Virus record (IMG/VR): IMGVR_UViG_3300043540_000012
Location: 1 to 31,572 of that record
Source of the DNA: a virus
Length of the DNA: 31,572 bases
Direction: 5' to 3' (one strand)
The notes beneath the pieces were generated by a model. That model searched no databases. It saw only the letters and a list, made by a program, of their open reading frames with translations, and was not told the DNA's origin. Shown one piece after another: positions 7,840-15,891 of the stretch. Both the position numbers and the translations under genes were made by a program. Numbering within the stretch: position 1 is the stretch's first letter; every line of letters begins with the position of its first letter.

Positions 7840-8582
7840 TGACTGCCATCATAAACAAATATTTTGACAGAAGCCCTGGCAATGAACAGAGCCTAGTTAA
7901 CGCTTTAATCAAAGAGAGCATTCAAGTTCAAGGTAGACAATATTGGTATCTTCCACGCAACTCACAAGTTCGTGACATAATTTTAGGTGAAGATGTTTTG
8001 AGTAGTTTCTCGTTGGCAATCCCATTAGAAATGTATATGGTTGATGCACAGGGATTTCAAGGTCAGCGTGAAATGTTTACCAAGTTTGGTTTGCAGATTA
8101 ACAATTCATATCGACTAGTTGTATCAGTTGATCGTTGGGTCAATGAAGTGCAATCTCAATTTGATGGTTCAATCACTAATGGAGAAGCTTCTTTCACAAA
8201 ATCAAACTACCTTCGTCCTGGTGAAGGAGATTTGATATACGATCCGCTTACACGCTTTTTAATGGTTATCAAGTTTGTTGACAATGACCAAGAATTTTAC
8301 ACGTTGGGCAAAAACTATGTGTATTACTTGTCATGCGAAGCATTCATGTATCAGAATGAGATGATTAACACTCAAGTACCTGAAATTGACTCATTTAATG
8401 AATTAAGTAAAGATATATTGATCTTCCAATTATTGACAGAAGCATTGGAGCCAATTGTTCAGGAAAATGGTGACTTCATTCTTCAAGAACTTGAACAACA
8501 ACCAACAAGAGATATTGAAGTTGACTACAGTACGCCATCTTCTTCAATAAATACAACAATTAAGAATCCATTTAGTTTATAA
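7839..8582 (+). CDS. 14: Neck protein gp14
   Basis: 247 residues from the ATG at 7839, which overlaps the previous stop (TAATG). A GTG three codons earlier is possible but less likely, since homologues start near this ATG. The N-terminus, NEQSLVNALIKESIQVQGRQ then YWYLPRNSQVRDIILGED, fits gp14 (typically SLI-ES-IQ-YG..YYLPR). gp14 forms the neck ring with gp13 and the tail attachment point with gp15. The C-terminal part is acidic and helical (LIFQLLTEALEPIVQENGDF, LQELEQQPTRDIEVDYS). It overlaps gp15 by one base. Confidence 0.85.
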   Translation: MTAIINKYFDRSPGNEQSLVNALIKESIQVQGRQYWYLPRNSQVRDIILGEDVLSSFSLAIPLEMYMVDAQGFQGQREMFTKFGLQINNSYRLVVSVDRWVNEVQSQFDGSITNGEASFTKSNYLRPGEGDLIYDPLTRFLMVIKFVDNDQEFYTLGKNYVYYLSCEAFMYQNEMINTQVPEIDSFNELSKDILIFQLLTEALEPIVQENGDFILQELEQQPTRDIEVDYSTPSSSINTTIKNPFSL

Positions 8583-9331
8583 TGAGTTTATTTAAAAGAA
8601 ATTATTATTACCATCAAACAACCAAGAGTTTTATCACAGCATTTGGTTCTATCTTCGATGGTATATCAATTGAGAAGCACAATAGTGACGGCACAACTGC
8701 ACAGGATTATGTCGTTCCGATTGATTATTCACCAAAGAATAAATGGTTGCTCATGCTAAATGAGAGGCCGGATTACACAACAAATCAGGTTCAAATTACC
8801 TTACCTCGTATGTCATTTGAAATTATCCAAATGACACCTGCATTACAAAGAAAACATGGATTCAACGGAACATTTAGCATTGGTGCATTGAATGCTGGTG
8901 GGAGAACTAAAGTATATAACCCTGTACCATATGATCTCACAGTTAATTTGTATGCACTCACAAAAGATAACAACGATATGTTCCAAATCATCGAACAAAT
9001 CGTTCCTTATTTCCAACCATCTTTGACAATAAATTTGAACATATTGCCTGAGATGAATATATACAAAGACATTCCTTTAACTTTGATGGGTGTTGATACA
9101 CAAGATTCATTTACAGGCTCTCCTGATGAACAACGCACAATTATGAGTACGTTTACATTCATCGCACAACTAGAATACTTCGGACCAATTAATAGTCAAG
9201 GTAGCATCATTAAAGATGTCAAAGTTAATATCACTGGAGATCAACAAGAAAAATTGGATGTTGCAGTTAATCCATCAACAGCAAATCCAACAGATGCATA
9301 TACTGTAACTACACAATGGACAAGGAGTTAG
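8582..9331 (+). CDS. 15: Tail sheath stabiliser/completion protein gp15
   Basis: 249 residues. The start MSLFKRNYYYHQTTKSFITA and the next segments FGSIFDGISIEK, VVPIDYSPKNKWLLML and QITLPRMSFEII follow the order of T4 gp15 (YFY...F..LMGDLF.NI.I, VPI.Y..K..F..KL, .ETILPRI). gp15 is the hexameric cap on the tail end that stabilises sheath and tube and binds the neck. A C-terminal extension of about 30 residues is rich in Ser, Thr and Asn. An AAGGAG site at its 3' end serves the next gene. Confidence 0.85.
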   Translation: MSLFKRNYYYHQTTKSFITAFGSIFDGISIEKHNSDGTTAQDYVVPIDYSPKNKWLLMLNERPDYTTNQVQITLPRMSFEIIQMTPALQRKHGFNGTFSIGALNAGGRTKVYNPVPYDLTVNLYALTKDNNDMFQIIEQIVPYFQPSLTINLNILPEMNIYKDIPLTLMGVDTQDSFTGSPDEQRTIMSTFTFIAQLEYFGPINSQGSIIKDVKVNITGDQQEKLDVAVNPSTANPTDAYTVTTQWTRS

Positions 9332-9334
9332 TAA

Positions 9335-10366
9335 GTGAGTAAAGTTCTTTTTATTCTAAAACGTCGTGAAGATTTTAATACAGTAATACATAACCACATA
9401 GGTCTTAGCACAGGTTTATACAACTCAGCAAAGTTTGTAAACGATATGTTACCAAACTCGGAATTAGTTGTGGTTGTTGATAACAACGATATTGACAGAG
9501 AGGTGACACGTGTAAAACCAACTCATGTAATAATTGAAGCATTGTGGGTTGTTCCACAGAAATTCAATGAACTTCAGAAACATCATCCAGATGTAAAATG
9601 GATTGTCCGATTGCATAGTGAAATGCCATTTATGGCCGGTGAAGGAATTGCAATGGATTGGATAGCAGAGTATGCACGCTATCATAATGTGCTAATTGCT
9701 TGCAATGCACCGAGAATGATGAAAGAAGTTAAAGTGTATCTTGATGCAATGGGAATAGATGCCAATAGAAAGGTACTATATTTACCAAACTTCTACCCAC
9801 AGGAATACAAGACAAAACCATTCAACAAGAACAAAGAGCATATTGATATTTGTTGTTTTGGAGCAGTTAGACCATTGAAGAATCACTTGGTACAAGCAAT
9901 TGCAGCACTCGACTTTGCAAAGAAAAATGGCAAGAAATTACGTTTTCATGTGAATGCGGGTCGAATTGAGATGAAAGGTGAACCGCTAGTCAGCAATCTT
10001 AAATCCATGTTTGCTCAATTGTATAATCAAGGACATGAACTCATTAATCATACATGGGTGCCACGTGAGCAGTTTCTGGAATTATGTGCAGAAATGGATA
10101 TTGGTTTGCAGGTAAGTTTCTCTGAAACATTTAATATAGTTGGTGCAGATTTGATAAGTCAAGGCGTGCCAATTGTGGGTAGTAAAGAAATACCATGGAT
10201 GAATTATCTATGGTATGCAGAACCAACATCTGGTGAAGATATATGTATGAAGTTGCAAAGCGTATATTCGATGCCGGACGAAAATGTCAGAAGTAATCAA
10301 GAGTATCTGGCAAATTATACAAACGAAACCAAGAAAATCTGGTTGGATTATTTTAAGGAGAATTAA
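9335..10366 (+). CDS. Glycosyltransferase-like protein (GT-B fold)
   Basis: 343 residues, GTG start with AAGGAG seven bases upstream. The layout fits a GT-B glycosyltransferase. The N-terminal half has alternating strands (KVLFILKRRED, HVIIEALWVVP, VKWIVRLHSEMPFM). After a linker the second half begins IDICCFGAVRPLKNHLVQAI, a typical C-domain opening, and ends in FSETFNIVGADLISQGVPIV, a nucleotide-sugar binding-like stretch with Glu. A gene of this type is often found between gp15 and gp16 in T4-like cyanophages. Its acceptor is unknown; virion protein or host surface sugars are possible. Confidence 0.7.
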   Translation: MSKVLFILKRREDFNTVIHNHIGLSTGLYNSAKFVNDMLPNSELVVVVDNNDIDREVTRVKPTHVIIEALWVVPQKFNELQKHHPDVKWIVRLHSEMPFMAGEGIAMDWIAEYARYHNVLIACNAPRMMKEVKVYLDAMGIDANRKVLYLPNFYPQEYKTKPFNKNKEHIDICCFGAVRPLKNHLVQAIAALDFAKKNGKKLRFHVNAGRIEMKGEPLVSNLKSMFAQLYNQGHELINHTWVPREQFLELCAEMDIGLQVSFSETFNIVGADLISQGVPIVGSKEIPWMNYLWYAEPTSGEDICMKLQSVYSMPDENVRSNQEYLANYTNETKKIWLDYFKEN

Positions 10367-10567
10367 ATGGAAAGATATAGATTAACGCATCAAATTTGGG
10401 ACGATGGTCGATTGAAGATGAACTTCTACTTTTTTGAAAGCTTTGAGGCAGTAAGACAATTCATCTATACATTAACAGAAGGCATTGTAAAAGTTTATAA
10501 CTCTGCAGAGGAGTTAGTGCACGAACATCATGTGAAATCATCACCTTCTGTTGAAACATACGCATAA
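10367..10567 (+). CDS. Small hypothetical protein, 66 aa
   Basis: It directly follows the glycosyltransferase stop, with AAGGAG at 10355-10360. The protein starts MERYRLTHQIWDDGRLKMNF and contains FYFFESFEAVRQFIYTL and VKVYNSAEELVHE, predicting a small alpha/beta fold. There are no cysteines, membrane segments or known motifs. Its tight linkage to the glycosyltransferase suggests co-expression; function unknown. Confidence 0.6.
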   Translation: MERYRLTHQIWDDGRLKMNFYFFESFEAVRQFIYTLTEGIVKVYNSAEELVHEHHVKSSPSVETYA

Positions 10568-10594
10568 ATCATAATACCCATGCGCAATTAACAG

Positions 10595-11068
10595 ATGACA
10601 GATAAATTTAATGATATTTTTGAAATTGATAGAGAATCAGTGCCAGTTATTGAGGTAACTGGCACTGATGGTAAATCTACTGTTATCCCGCCTGAAGCGC
10701 CCGGAGTTGAAGAAGATATTGACTTTCAATTTGTTCGCGCAAATCATTATCAATTAGCTGCACAAGCACAAGAAGCAATGATGATTGCAATGCGAGTTGC
10801 AAGAGAAAGTGAACAGCCTCGTGCAATTGAAACTTTATCAACACTTCTGAAAACTGCATCTGAAGTGAATAGACAATTGCTATTATTGAGTAAAGATAAA
10901 GCAGAAACAAAAACAGCGAAAACAAATAAAAACCAACAACAAACTAACATAGGTACACAGAATGTAGTTGTGGCGAGCAGTTCAGAGTTAAATAAGTTGC
11001 TAAGAGGTGATACTCAAAATAACAACACTCACACAAATCTTTACTCAGAATCAAATCCGAAACAATGA
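10595..11068 (+). CDS. 16: Small terminase subunit gp16
   Basis: 157 residues. The central part (DFQFVRANHYQLAAQAQEAM, AIETLSTLLKTASEVNRQLL) forms the long helical segments of gp16-type small terminases, which assemble a ring, recognise or hold viral DNA and stimulate the gp17 ATPase. The C-terminal 50 residues are Asn, Gln and Lys-rich and probably flexible. It overlaps the large terminase gene by four bases (ATGA). No good ribosome site is seen ahead of the start. A perfect inverted repeat lies inside its 5' region and is listed separately. Confidence 0.75.
   Translation: MTDKFNDIFEIDRESVPVIEVTGTDGKSTVIPPEAPGVEEDIDFQFVRANHYQLAAQAQEAMMIAMRVARESEQPRAIETLSTLLKTASEVNRQLLLLSKDKAETKTAKTNKNQQQTNIGTQNVVVASSSELNKLLRGDTQNNNTHTNLYSESNPKQ
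10636..10669. repeat. 14-bp perfect inverted repeat in the gp16 gene
   Basis: ATCAGTGCCAGTTA is followed by a 6-base spacer and then its exact reverse complement TAACTGGCACTGAT. It lies about 40 bases into the small terminase gene. There is no T-run after it, so it is not a normal terminator. In some phages DNA sites bound by the small terminase lie in or near its own gene; that role here is inference. It could also act as an mRNA hairpin. Confidence 0.8.
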
Positions 11069-11532
11069 ACGTTAATATCCCTGACGATGTAATACAATAT
11101 CTTTCACAATTCACATTCCGTGGCAATTCAAAGTTGCGTCCAGAAGGAACTCGTATTGAATACACAGAAGAAATGATTGATGAACTTAAGAAGTGTATGA
11201 ATGATCCAATATACTTCATTAAGAATTACATTTATGTTGTTCATCCAGATCGTGGAGTTGTTAAGTTTGACTTGTTTCCATATCAGGAACGCATGATTAA
11301 TGCTTATCACAATAATAGGCAAGTCATCTTTTTGACAGCTAGGCAACAAGGGAAATGTTTGTCAATAAATACTAATGTAAGGATTAGACAGAAATCATCT
11401 GGTCAAATTTTTGAAATTACATTAGGAGATTTTTATGCGTGGCAAAAAACGTTTGAAGGAATTGACTTGTCAGTGTTGCAAGAAGAGCTTCATAGGCTCA
11501 ACAGCAAAGAAGAAACAAAAGTAATTAATTGA
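11065..11532 (+). CDS. 17: Large terminase gp17, N-terminal piece fused to split-intein N fragment
   Basis: 155 residues. Residues 1-97 are the start of a T4 gp17-type packaging ATPase: DPIYFIKNYIYVVHPDRGVV, FDLFPYQERMINAYHNNRQV (adenine-binding Q region), then FLTARQQGK, the first part of Walker A. At Cys98 the sequence changes to CLSINTNVRIRQKSSGQIFE, a typical intein block A, and the gene stops after 58 intein residues. The missing T of the GKT motif is the first extein residue of the gene at 12903. Protein splicing in trans would give a terminase of about 554 residues. This is a functional split rather than a simple pseudogene, because both intein halves are intact at their junction residues. 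Confidence 0.85.
   Translation: MNVNIPDDVIQYLSQFTFRGNSKLRPEGTRIEYTEEMIDELKKCMNDPIYFIKNYIYVVHPDRGVVKFDLFPYQERMINAYHNNRQVIFLTARQQGKCLSINTNVRIRQKSSGQIFEITLGDFYAWQKTFEGIDLSVLQEELHRLNSKEETKVIN
11356..11529 (+). other. Split intein, N-terminal fragment (58 aa)
   Basis: It begins with the nucleophile Cys98 directly after ARQQGK and contains the block A pattern (CLSINTNVRIRQ...GQIFEITLGDFY). It lacks block B, which is on the C fragment. The break thus lies close to the N-terminus, as in the atypically split terminase inteins such as AceL-TerL. No endonuclease domain is present. Confidence 0.8.
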
Positions 11533-11543
11533 ATGGGGTAATA

Positions 11544-12725
11544 ATGTTAAAATTCGCACAATTCTTATATGAATCTACAGAAGATGATGGAGAAATGCAT
11601 CCATATTTACAATTCTTGACTTCACCACATGGCATTCCAGATGACCCTTCATTACATGAATCTACCATAATCCCTATACATCAAATGCAACCTGCAGGCA
11701 AGAATCCATTGCGTGCAGCTAAACAAGCATTCGACCACATTGGAAATGGAAATAATCCTCACACAGGTCAACCAATGCCATCTTATGGTTCTAAAGAATA
11801 CAAGAAGATGGTTGCTGATGCACATGCTAGATTGAGAGAAAAGCATGGTGTTGATCCAAAGAATTTGTTAGCTGGTAATAAAAAACTGCGAGATTCTACT
11901 GGAGAACATATCCTTGATAAGAATGGGAAGCAAGTTTTCTCACAAGGTTTAAGTCTTTCTCCAGCAGACGACAGACATGGAATTAACACTTGCCCTAAGG
12001 CATCTGCTGAATGTAAGAATGTATGTTTGGCTCATACAGCAGGTGCTATGGCACGAGCAAAAGCAATACAAGATGCGAAGAAGCGCAAAACAGACGCATT
12101 GTTCAAATCTCCTGAAGATATGGCAATTGCTCTACATCACCACATAAACAAGGAAGAACGAGCAGCTGATAAGGACGGCACTTACTCTTATTCTGTTCGT
12201 ATGAATACAACATCCGATATTCCTCAAACAGTGTATCATGGTTTGCGTAAAGCCCATCCTGATACACAATTCTACGATTATACAAAAGAACACAAACAAG
12301 TATTGCATAATCTACAGCATAAAGACGAGCCCGGTCATAAAAATTTGCACTTGACATTTAGTTCAACTGGTGTTCACCATGAAGAATCGAATTGGAATCA
12401 TTGCCGTGAAGTGTTGAAAGCTGGTGGCAATGTTGCTATGGTATCACGTAGCAAGAATGCCATTAAAGGTAAATCACAGAATTCCGCAAACGAATTGCCA
12501 CACACAGTCCACGATACCGATACAGGTGAAAAATGGCCTACCTTGGATGGTGATGGACGCTCGCATGATTTGGATGGACATGGTGATGCACGTTTCTTGG
12601 ATAAACCAGGACATGTTGTAATGTTGCATTTGAAGGGAGTGAATCCAAAGCAGGCAGGAAATTTTGCAGTCCCTCATGGACCTGATAGAATAGCACATGT
12701 TTCTGGTAAGAAGACTAAAGATTAA
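11544..12725 (+). CDS. Gp88-like protein lodged between the terminase halves
   Basis: 393 residues from the ATG at 11544, with GGGGT upstream. The centre has a cysteine cluster C150-P-K-A-S-A-E-C157-K-N-V-C161 followed by LAHTAGAMARAKAIQDAKKR, the pattern of the phage 'gene product 88' family as I know it (CPxAS..C...C.A..G). Later parts include VHHEESNWNHCREVLKAGGN and DRIAHVSGKKTKD. The family's biochemical role is unknown to me; the cysteines may bind metal. The first 11 residues, MLKFAQFLYES, resemble the leaders on other accessory proteins here, with LYE as a possible protease site. It occupies the place where fractured intein genes often hold a homing endonuclease, but I see no HNH, GIY-YIG or LAGLIDADG motif. 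Confidence 0.55.
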   Translation: MLKFAQFLYESTEDDGEMHPYLQFLTSPHGIPDDPSLHESTIIPIHQMQPAGKNPLRAAKQAFDHIGNGNNPHTGQPMPSYGSKEYKKMVADAHARLREKHGVDPKNLLAGNKKLRDSTGEHILDKNGKQVFSQGLSLSPADDRHGINTCPKASAECKNVCLAHTAGAMARAKAIQDAKKRKTDALFKSPEDMAIALHHHINKEERAADKDGTYSYSVRMNTTSDIPQTVYHGLRKAHPDTQFYDYTKEHKQVLHNLQHKDEPGHKNLHLTFSSTGVHHEESNWNHCREVLKAGGNVAMVSRSKNAIKGKSQNSANELPHTVHDTDTGEKWPTLDGDGRSHDLDGHGDARFLDKPGHVVMLHLKGVNPKQAGNFAVPHGPDRIAHVSGKKTKD

Positions 12726-12743
12726 AAGGACAATGGAACATTT

Positions 12744-12854
12744 ATGAGCAGCCAAATTCAAGATGCACCAATCACCACTACGGTGATGTTTATTGCACTG
12801 TGCATTATTGCAGGAAAAGCAATTCAACGTGAACAACACGATAGAAAGAATTGA
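12744..12854 (+). CDS. Small membrane protein, 36 aa
   Basis: A short open frame, MSSQIQDAPITTTVMFIALC then IIAGKAIQREQHDRKN. About residues 11-27 form one hydrophobic segment with a basic tail, suggesting a membrane peptide. AAAGGA lies about 13 bases upstream. It lies between the Gp88-like gene and the intein C fragment. No family is recognised; function unknown. Confidence 0.45.
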   Translation: MSSQIQDAPITTTVMFIALCIIAGKAIQREQHDRKN

Positions 12855-12902
12855 AAATTTACCTCAATGCTGTTTTGCAATACATCATTTGTTTGATAGC
12901 TA

Positions 12903-13265
12903 ATGCATACAATTTCTGACTCAGTAGAACGCAAATTTGTTGATTCTATAAAAGTCTCTGATTTTGAAATTGAATCAGAAAATGGATGGGTTGATATAAC
13001 TCATATTAATGTTACGACAGAATATGATGTGTATCAACTCATCACTACAAATAGTGTAATTGAATGCGCAGATAATCATATTGTTTTTGATAAAAATCAC
13101 AATGAGATATTCATCAAAGACTTGAAAATTGGTGATAAAATTATAGGTCAATATGGAGATGAATATGTGATATCTGTTATCAAAACCGACAGAAAAGAGC
13201 ATATGATTGACATCACAGTCAAAGGAAATCATACATTTTATGCTCATGGTTTACTACATCACAAT
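12903..13265 (+). other. Split intein, C-terminal fragment (121 aa)
   Basis: It carries block B (IECADNHIVFDKN), the segment IKDLKIGDKIIGQ, block F (MIDITVKGNHTFYAHG) and block G ending LLHHN, with the penultimate His and final Asn needed for splicing. The +1 extein residue is Thr. There is no endonuclease insert. Confidence 0.85.
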
Positions 13266-14639
13266 ACATCTGTATCAGCTGCATACCTTATTTGGGTTAT
13301 GCTATTCAATGATAGCAAGACAATTGCAATTCTGGCAAATAAGCAAGCAACAGCGGATGAAATTCTTTCTCGAATGCGTTTGGCATATGAAGAACTGCCT
13401 CGTTGGATGCAACAAGGAGTTAAGAACTGGAATAAACGCTCTATAGAACTTGAAAATGGATCAAAGGCATTTTCTTCTGCATCAAGTTCATCCTCAATTC
13501 GAGGTAGGTCAATTAGTTATCTCTACCTTGATGAATTTGCATTTGTGCCAAATACACAAGCAGAAGAGTTCTTTACAGCAGTATATCCAACTATTACAGC
13601 AGGTAAAGATACCAAAATCTTCATGACTTCAACTCCAAATGGATATAACCATTTCCATAAGTTTTGGGTTGAAGCAGAAAAAACACAACAAGGAGAAAAA
13701 GGTGGAAACGGCTTTATCCCTTTGCGTGTACATTGGTATGAAACTCCTGGTCGAGATCAAAAATGGTATGACGAACAAAAATCAATCCTAGGTGAATTAA
13801 AAACTGCACAAGAAATTGATGCCGAATTTCTAGGTTCAGGTAAGACCCTTCTAACAGGTGCGACACTTGCAAAATTGACATTTGATACACCGTTGAAAAC
13901 ATTTAATGGTCAAGAAAAAGGATTGTTGATTTATGCATATCCGGAGCAAGATCATAAATATACTATGACAGTTGATGTAAGTCGTGGACGTCACTTGGAT
14001 TATTCAGCTTTCACTGTGTTTGATATTACTACATATCCGCACAGGATAGTTGCAACATATCGAAATAATGAAATTCCACCATTGCTATATGCATCTATCG
14101 TCCACAAAATAGCAAGAAACTATAATGAAGCATATGTACTTATTGAGATCAATGATGTGGGAGCACAAATTGCTGACACATTGTGGACAGACTTAGAATA
14201 TGAAGCAATGTTTTGGACTAAATCGGGTGACTTATTGGGTAGAACAGGTGCAGATCCATACCCTGGTATCAGAACAACCAAGAAAACTAAACGAATTGGT
14301 TGTGCAAACTTAAAAGACATGATTGACAACAATCAGCTGATAATTAATGACTATCAGATGATTCAAGAATTGAGCACATTTATTCAGAAAGATAGTGGCT
14401 CATATGAAGCTGATGAGGGGTTTCATGACGATACTGTAACTACTCTATGGTTACATGCATGGATGGCATCCCAGCCCTGGTTTAAAGATTTAACAGATTC
14501 GGATTTACGTTTAAGATTGCATGAAGATCACATTAAATCTATGGAGGATGAATTGTGTATGCCTGTTATCTTAGATGGAAATGAAAATTATCAAGACATA
14601 GACGAGCATGGCATAAGACATGTGCCATCATTATTTTGA
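12903..14639 (+). CDS. 17: Large terminase gp17, split-intein C fragment fused to ATPase/nuclease
   Basis: 578 residues. Residues 1-121 are the intein C fragment, ending LLHHN; the terminase resumes at Thr122 (TSVSAAYLIWVMLF), which completes Walker A. Walker B is ISYLYLDEFAFVP (Asp210-Glu211), followed by the coupling motif FMTSTPNG. The nuclease domain shows MTVDVSRGRHLDYSAFTVFD, VLIEINDVGAQIADTLW and FHDDTVTTLWLHAWM, placing the acidic metal-binding residues in T4 gp17 order. The joined protein would package DNA through the portal. ATG 12903 is the first start after an in-frame stop. No Shine-Dalgarno sequence is visible, so output of this half may be limited. Confidence 0.9.
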   Translation: MHTISDSVERKFVDSIKVSDFEIESENGWVDITHINVTTEYDVYQLITTNSVIECADNHIVFDKNHNEIFIKDLKIGDKIIGQYGDEYVISVIKTDRKEHMIDITVKGNHTFYAHGLLHHNTSVSAAYLIWVMLFNDSKTIAILANKQATADEILSRMRLAYEELPRWMQQGVKNWNKRSIELENGSKAFSSASSSSSIRGRSISYLYLDEFAFVPNTQAEEFFTAVYPTITAGKDTKIFMTSTPNGYNHFHKFWVEAEKTQQGEKGGNGFIPLRVHWYETPGRDQKWYDEQKSILGELKTAQEIDAEFLGSGKTLLTGATLAKLTFDTPLKTFNGQEKGLLIYAYPEQDHKYTMTVDVSRGRHLDYSAFTVFDITTYPHRIVATYRNNEIPPLLYASIVHKIARNYNEAYVLIEINDVGAQIADTLWTDLEYEAMFWTKSGDLLGRTGADPYPGIRTTKKTKRIGCANLKDMIDNNQLIINDYQMIQELSTFIQKDSGSYEADEGFHDDTVTTLWLHAWMASQPWFKDLTDSDLRLRLHEDHIKSMEDELCMPVILDGNENYQDIDEHGIRHVPSLF

Positions 14640-14649
14640 AGGATTCAAA

Positions 14650-14889
14650 ATGCCATCTTCATCACTAAAACAACATCGCTTGATGCAGGCAGTTGCAAAC
14701 AATCCTAAATTTGCAAAGAAAGTGGGAATAAAGCAAAGTGTAGGTAAAGAATTTGAAGCTGCCGATAAAGCAGAAGGCAAGTTCCAAAAGAAAGTTTCTG
14801 AAACTGTAGTAACTCATGAGCAAGAACCAAAATCTGATTCGGTGCGAACTTTCAAGGATTGGTTTTATGAAAATAAAGACGCTTATTAG
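14650..14889 (+). CDS. Small conserved phage protein (MPSSSxxQxRLM type)
   Basis: 79 residues from the ATG at 14650, preferred because GAAGGA lies just upstream; an earlier ATG at 14620 would overlap gp17. The sequence MPSSSLKQHRLMQAVANNPK then FAKKVGIKQSVGKEFEAADK is a pattern I recognise from small phage proteins of unknown function. The C-terminus, VRTFKDWFYENKDAY, resembles the leader-like 'FK' motif seen at protein starts elsewhere here. The next gene begins inside its last codons (23-base overlap). Confidence 0.6.
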   Translation: MPSSSLKQHRLMQAVANNPKFAKKVGIKQSVGKEFEAADKAEGKFQKKVSETVVTHEQEPKSDSVRTFKDWFYENKDAY

Positions 14890-15874
14890 TAATGATACAC
14901 GCGGTAAAATTCATGAATTGCTTACTGCTGCACATCTAAATCGTCTTATTCACGGAGAATTGGCGCATGCAGATCATTTTCGAGATGAGAAAGGGCGTTC
15001 TCCGCATGAAGCACATGATGCACTAGTTAAAGATATTTCCGAATCTGACTATCAAACTGCACATTCTCATGCAGTTCAGGCGGCAGAATCAATTTATAAT
15101 CATATTAATGATCACCATCCTGAATTATTGAATCCAGTTTATCATATTAAAGTGTCATGGACTTCATTAAAATCTGACCATGAAAAATTGACAAGTAAGA
15201 AAGATGAAGCTCATGCAGGTGGGGCTGATATTATGCTTTCATCTCATGACAAACATACTGGCATGTTGCATCATGCTGTTGGATATTCATTAAAGATTGC
15301 TGATAATAGAATTACATTGGGACAAACAGGATCAACAACAACAGAAAATTTACTAGGTATGAAACCTGGTACACTCACTAAATATGACGAAAATTACAGG
15401 AAAGAAGTTGAAGATATTTTAAAGAAATATGGTCATAATGCAAAGTTTATGTCAGAAGCAGAAAAACATGCAGCATTTAAAGCTAGTCGAGATAATATAA
15501 CCGAATCGAAAATGGCTGATGAAATTCGCAACTCATCATATAAACATGTTGCAAATAAAGTTAAAAAAATTAAAAAACATTTGGAATCGTTGCCAGAAAC
15601 AGAACAGAAGAATCTTTTAATAAACTTCATTGCACCAAAACATGCGTTTCCGACATATCAAGTTGTAACTAAACCTTCTAAAGGAACAACAACAATTAAA
15701 AATGAAAATGAGCGTGTTTCTTTTGTAATTAAGAAAAGCGGTCCATTGAAATTTGAACAATCATCAGGTATGGGTAATAAGTTATACATTAGAAACCATG
15801 AAGGCAAAACTTTAAATGTATTTGAAATAAGAAGTAAACGACCAGCAGGACATTCAGAAGTAATTGTGAAGTAA
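14867..15874 (+). CDS. Hypothetical protein, possible nuclease-like domain
   Basis: 335 residues from the ATG at 14867. A farther upstream ATG (14816) would overlap the preceding gene more. The N-terminal region (RGKIHELLTAAHLNRLIHGE) is helical and His-rich. The middle has HAGGADIMLSSHDK and, about 20 residues later, HAVGYSLKIADN; an Asp then S-x-K layout faintly recalls the PD-(D/E)xK nuclease core, with Ser in place of the usual acidic residue. The C-terminal 130 residues include a Lys-rich coiled part (VKKIKKHLESLPETEQKN) and a beta-rich end (FEQSSGMGNKLYIRNHEGK). No family is certain. It lies among accessory genes after gp17. Confidence 0.5.
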   Translation: MKIKTLISNDTRGKIHELLTAAHLNRLIHGELAHADHFRDEKGRSPHEAHDALVKDISESDYQTAHSHAVQAAESIYNHINDHHPELLNPVYHIKVSWTSLKSDHEKLTSKKDEAHAGGADIMLSSHDKHTGMLHHAVGYSLKIADNRITLGQTGSTTTENLLGMKPGTLTKYDENYRKEVEDILKKYGHNAKFMSEAEKHAAFKASRDNITESKMADEIRNSSYKHVANKVKKIKKHLESLPETEQKNLLINFIAPKHAFPTYQVVTKPSKGTTTIKNENERVSFVIKKSGPLKFEQSSGMGNKLYIRNHEGKTLNVFEIRSKRPAGHSEVIVK

Positions 15875-15879
15875 AAGGA

Positions 15880-15887
15880 CATAAATA
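15880..15887 (+). promoter_or_regulatory. Candidate T4-type late promoter (CATAAATA)
   Basis: CATAAATA differs from the T4 late box TATAAATA at one base and lies only 4 bases before the ATG at 15892. The spacing to that gene is too short for a leader, so if active it would serve downstream genes. Low confidence. Confidence 0.2.
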
Positions 15888-15891
15888 AAAA

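Noticed and set aside
11356-13265. Group I intron or decayed terminase pseudogene
   Set aside because: Both flanks of the break are translated and carry the Cys1, block B, His-Asn and Thr+1 marks of an intein, and the ATPase and nuclease motifs are intact. A split intein explains it better than an intron or decay.
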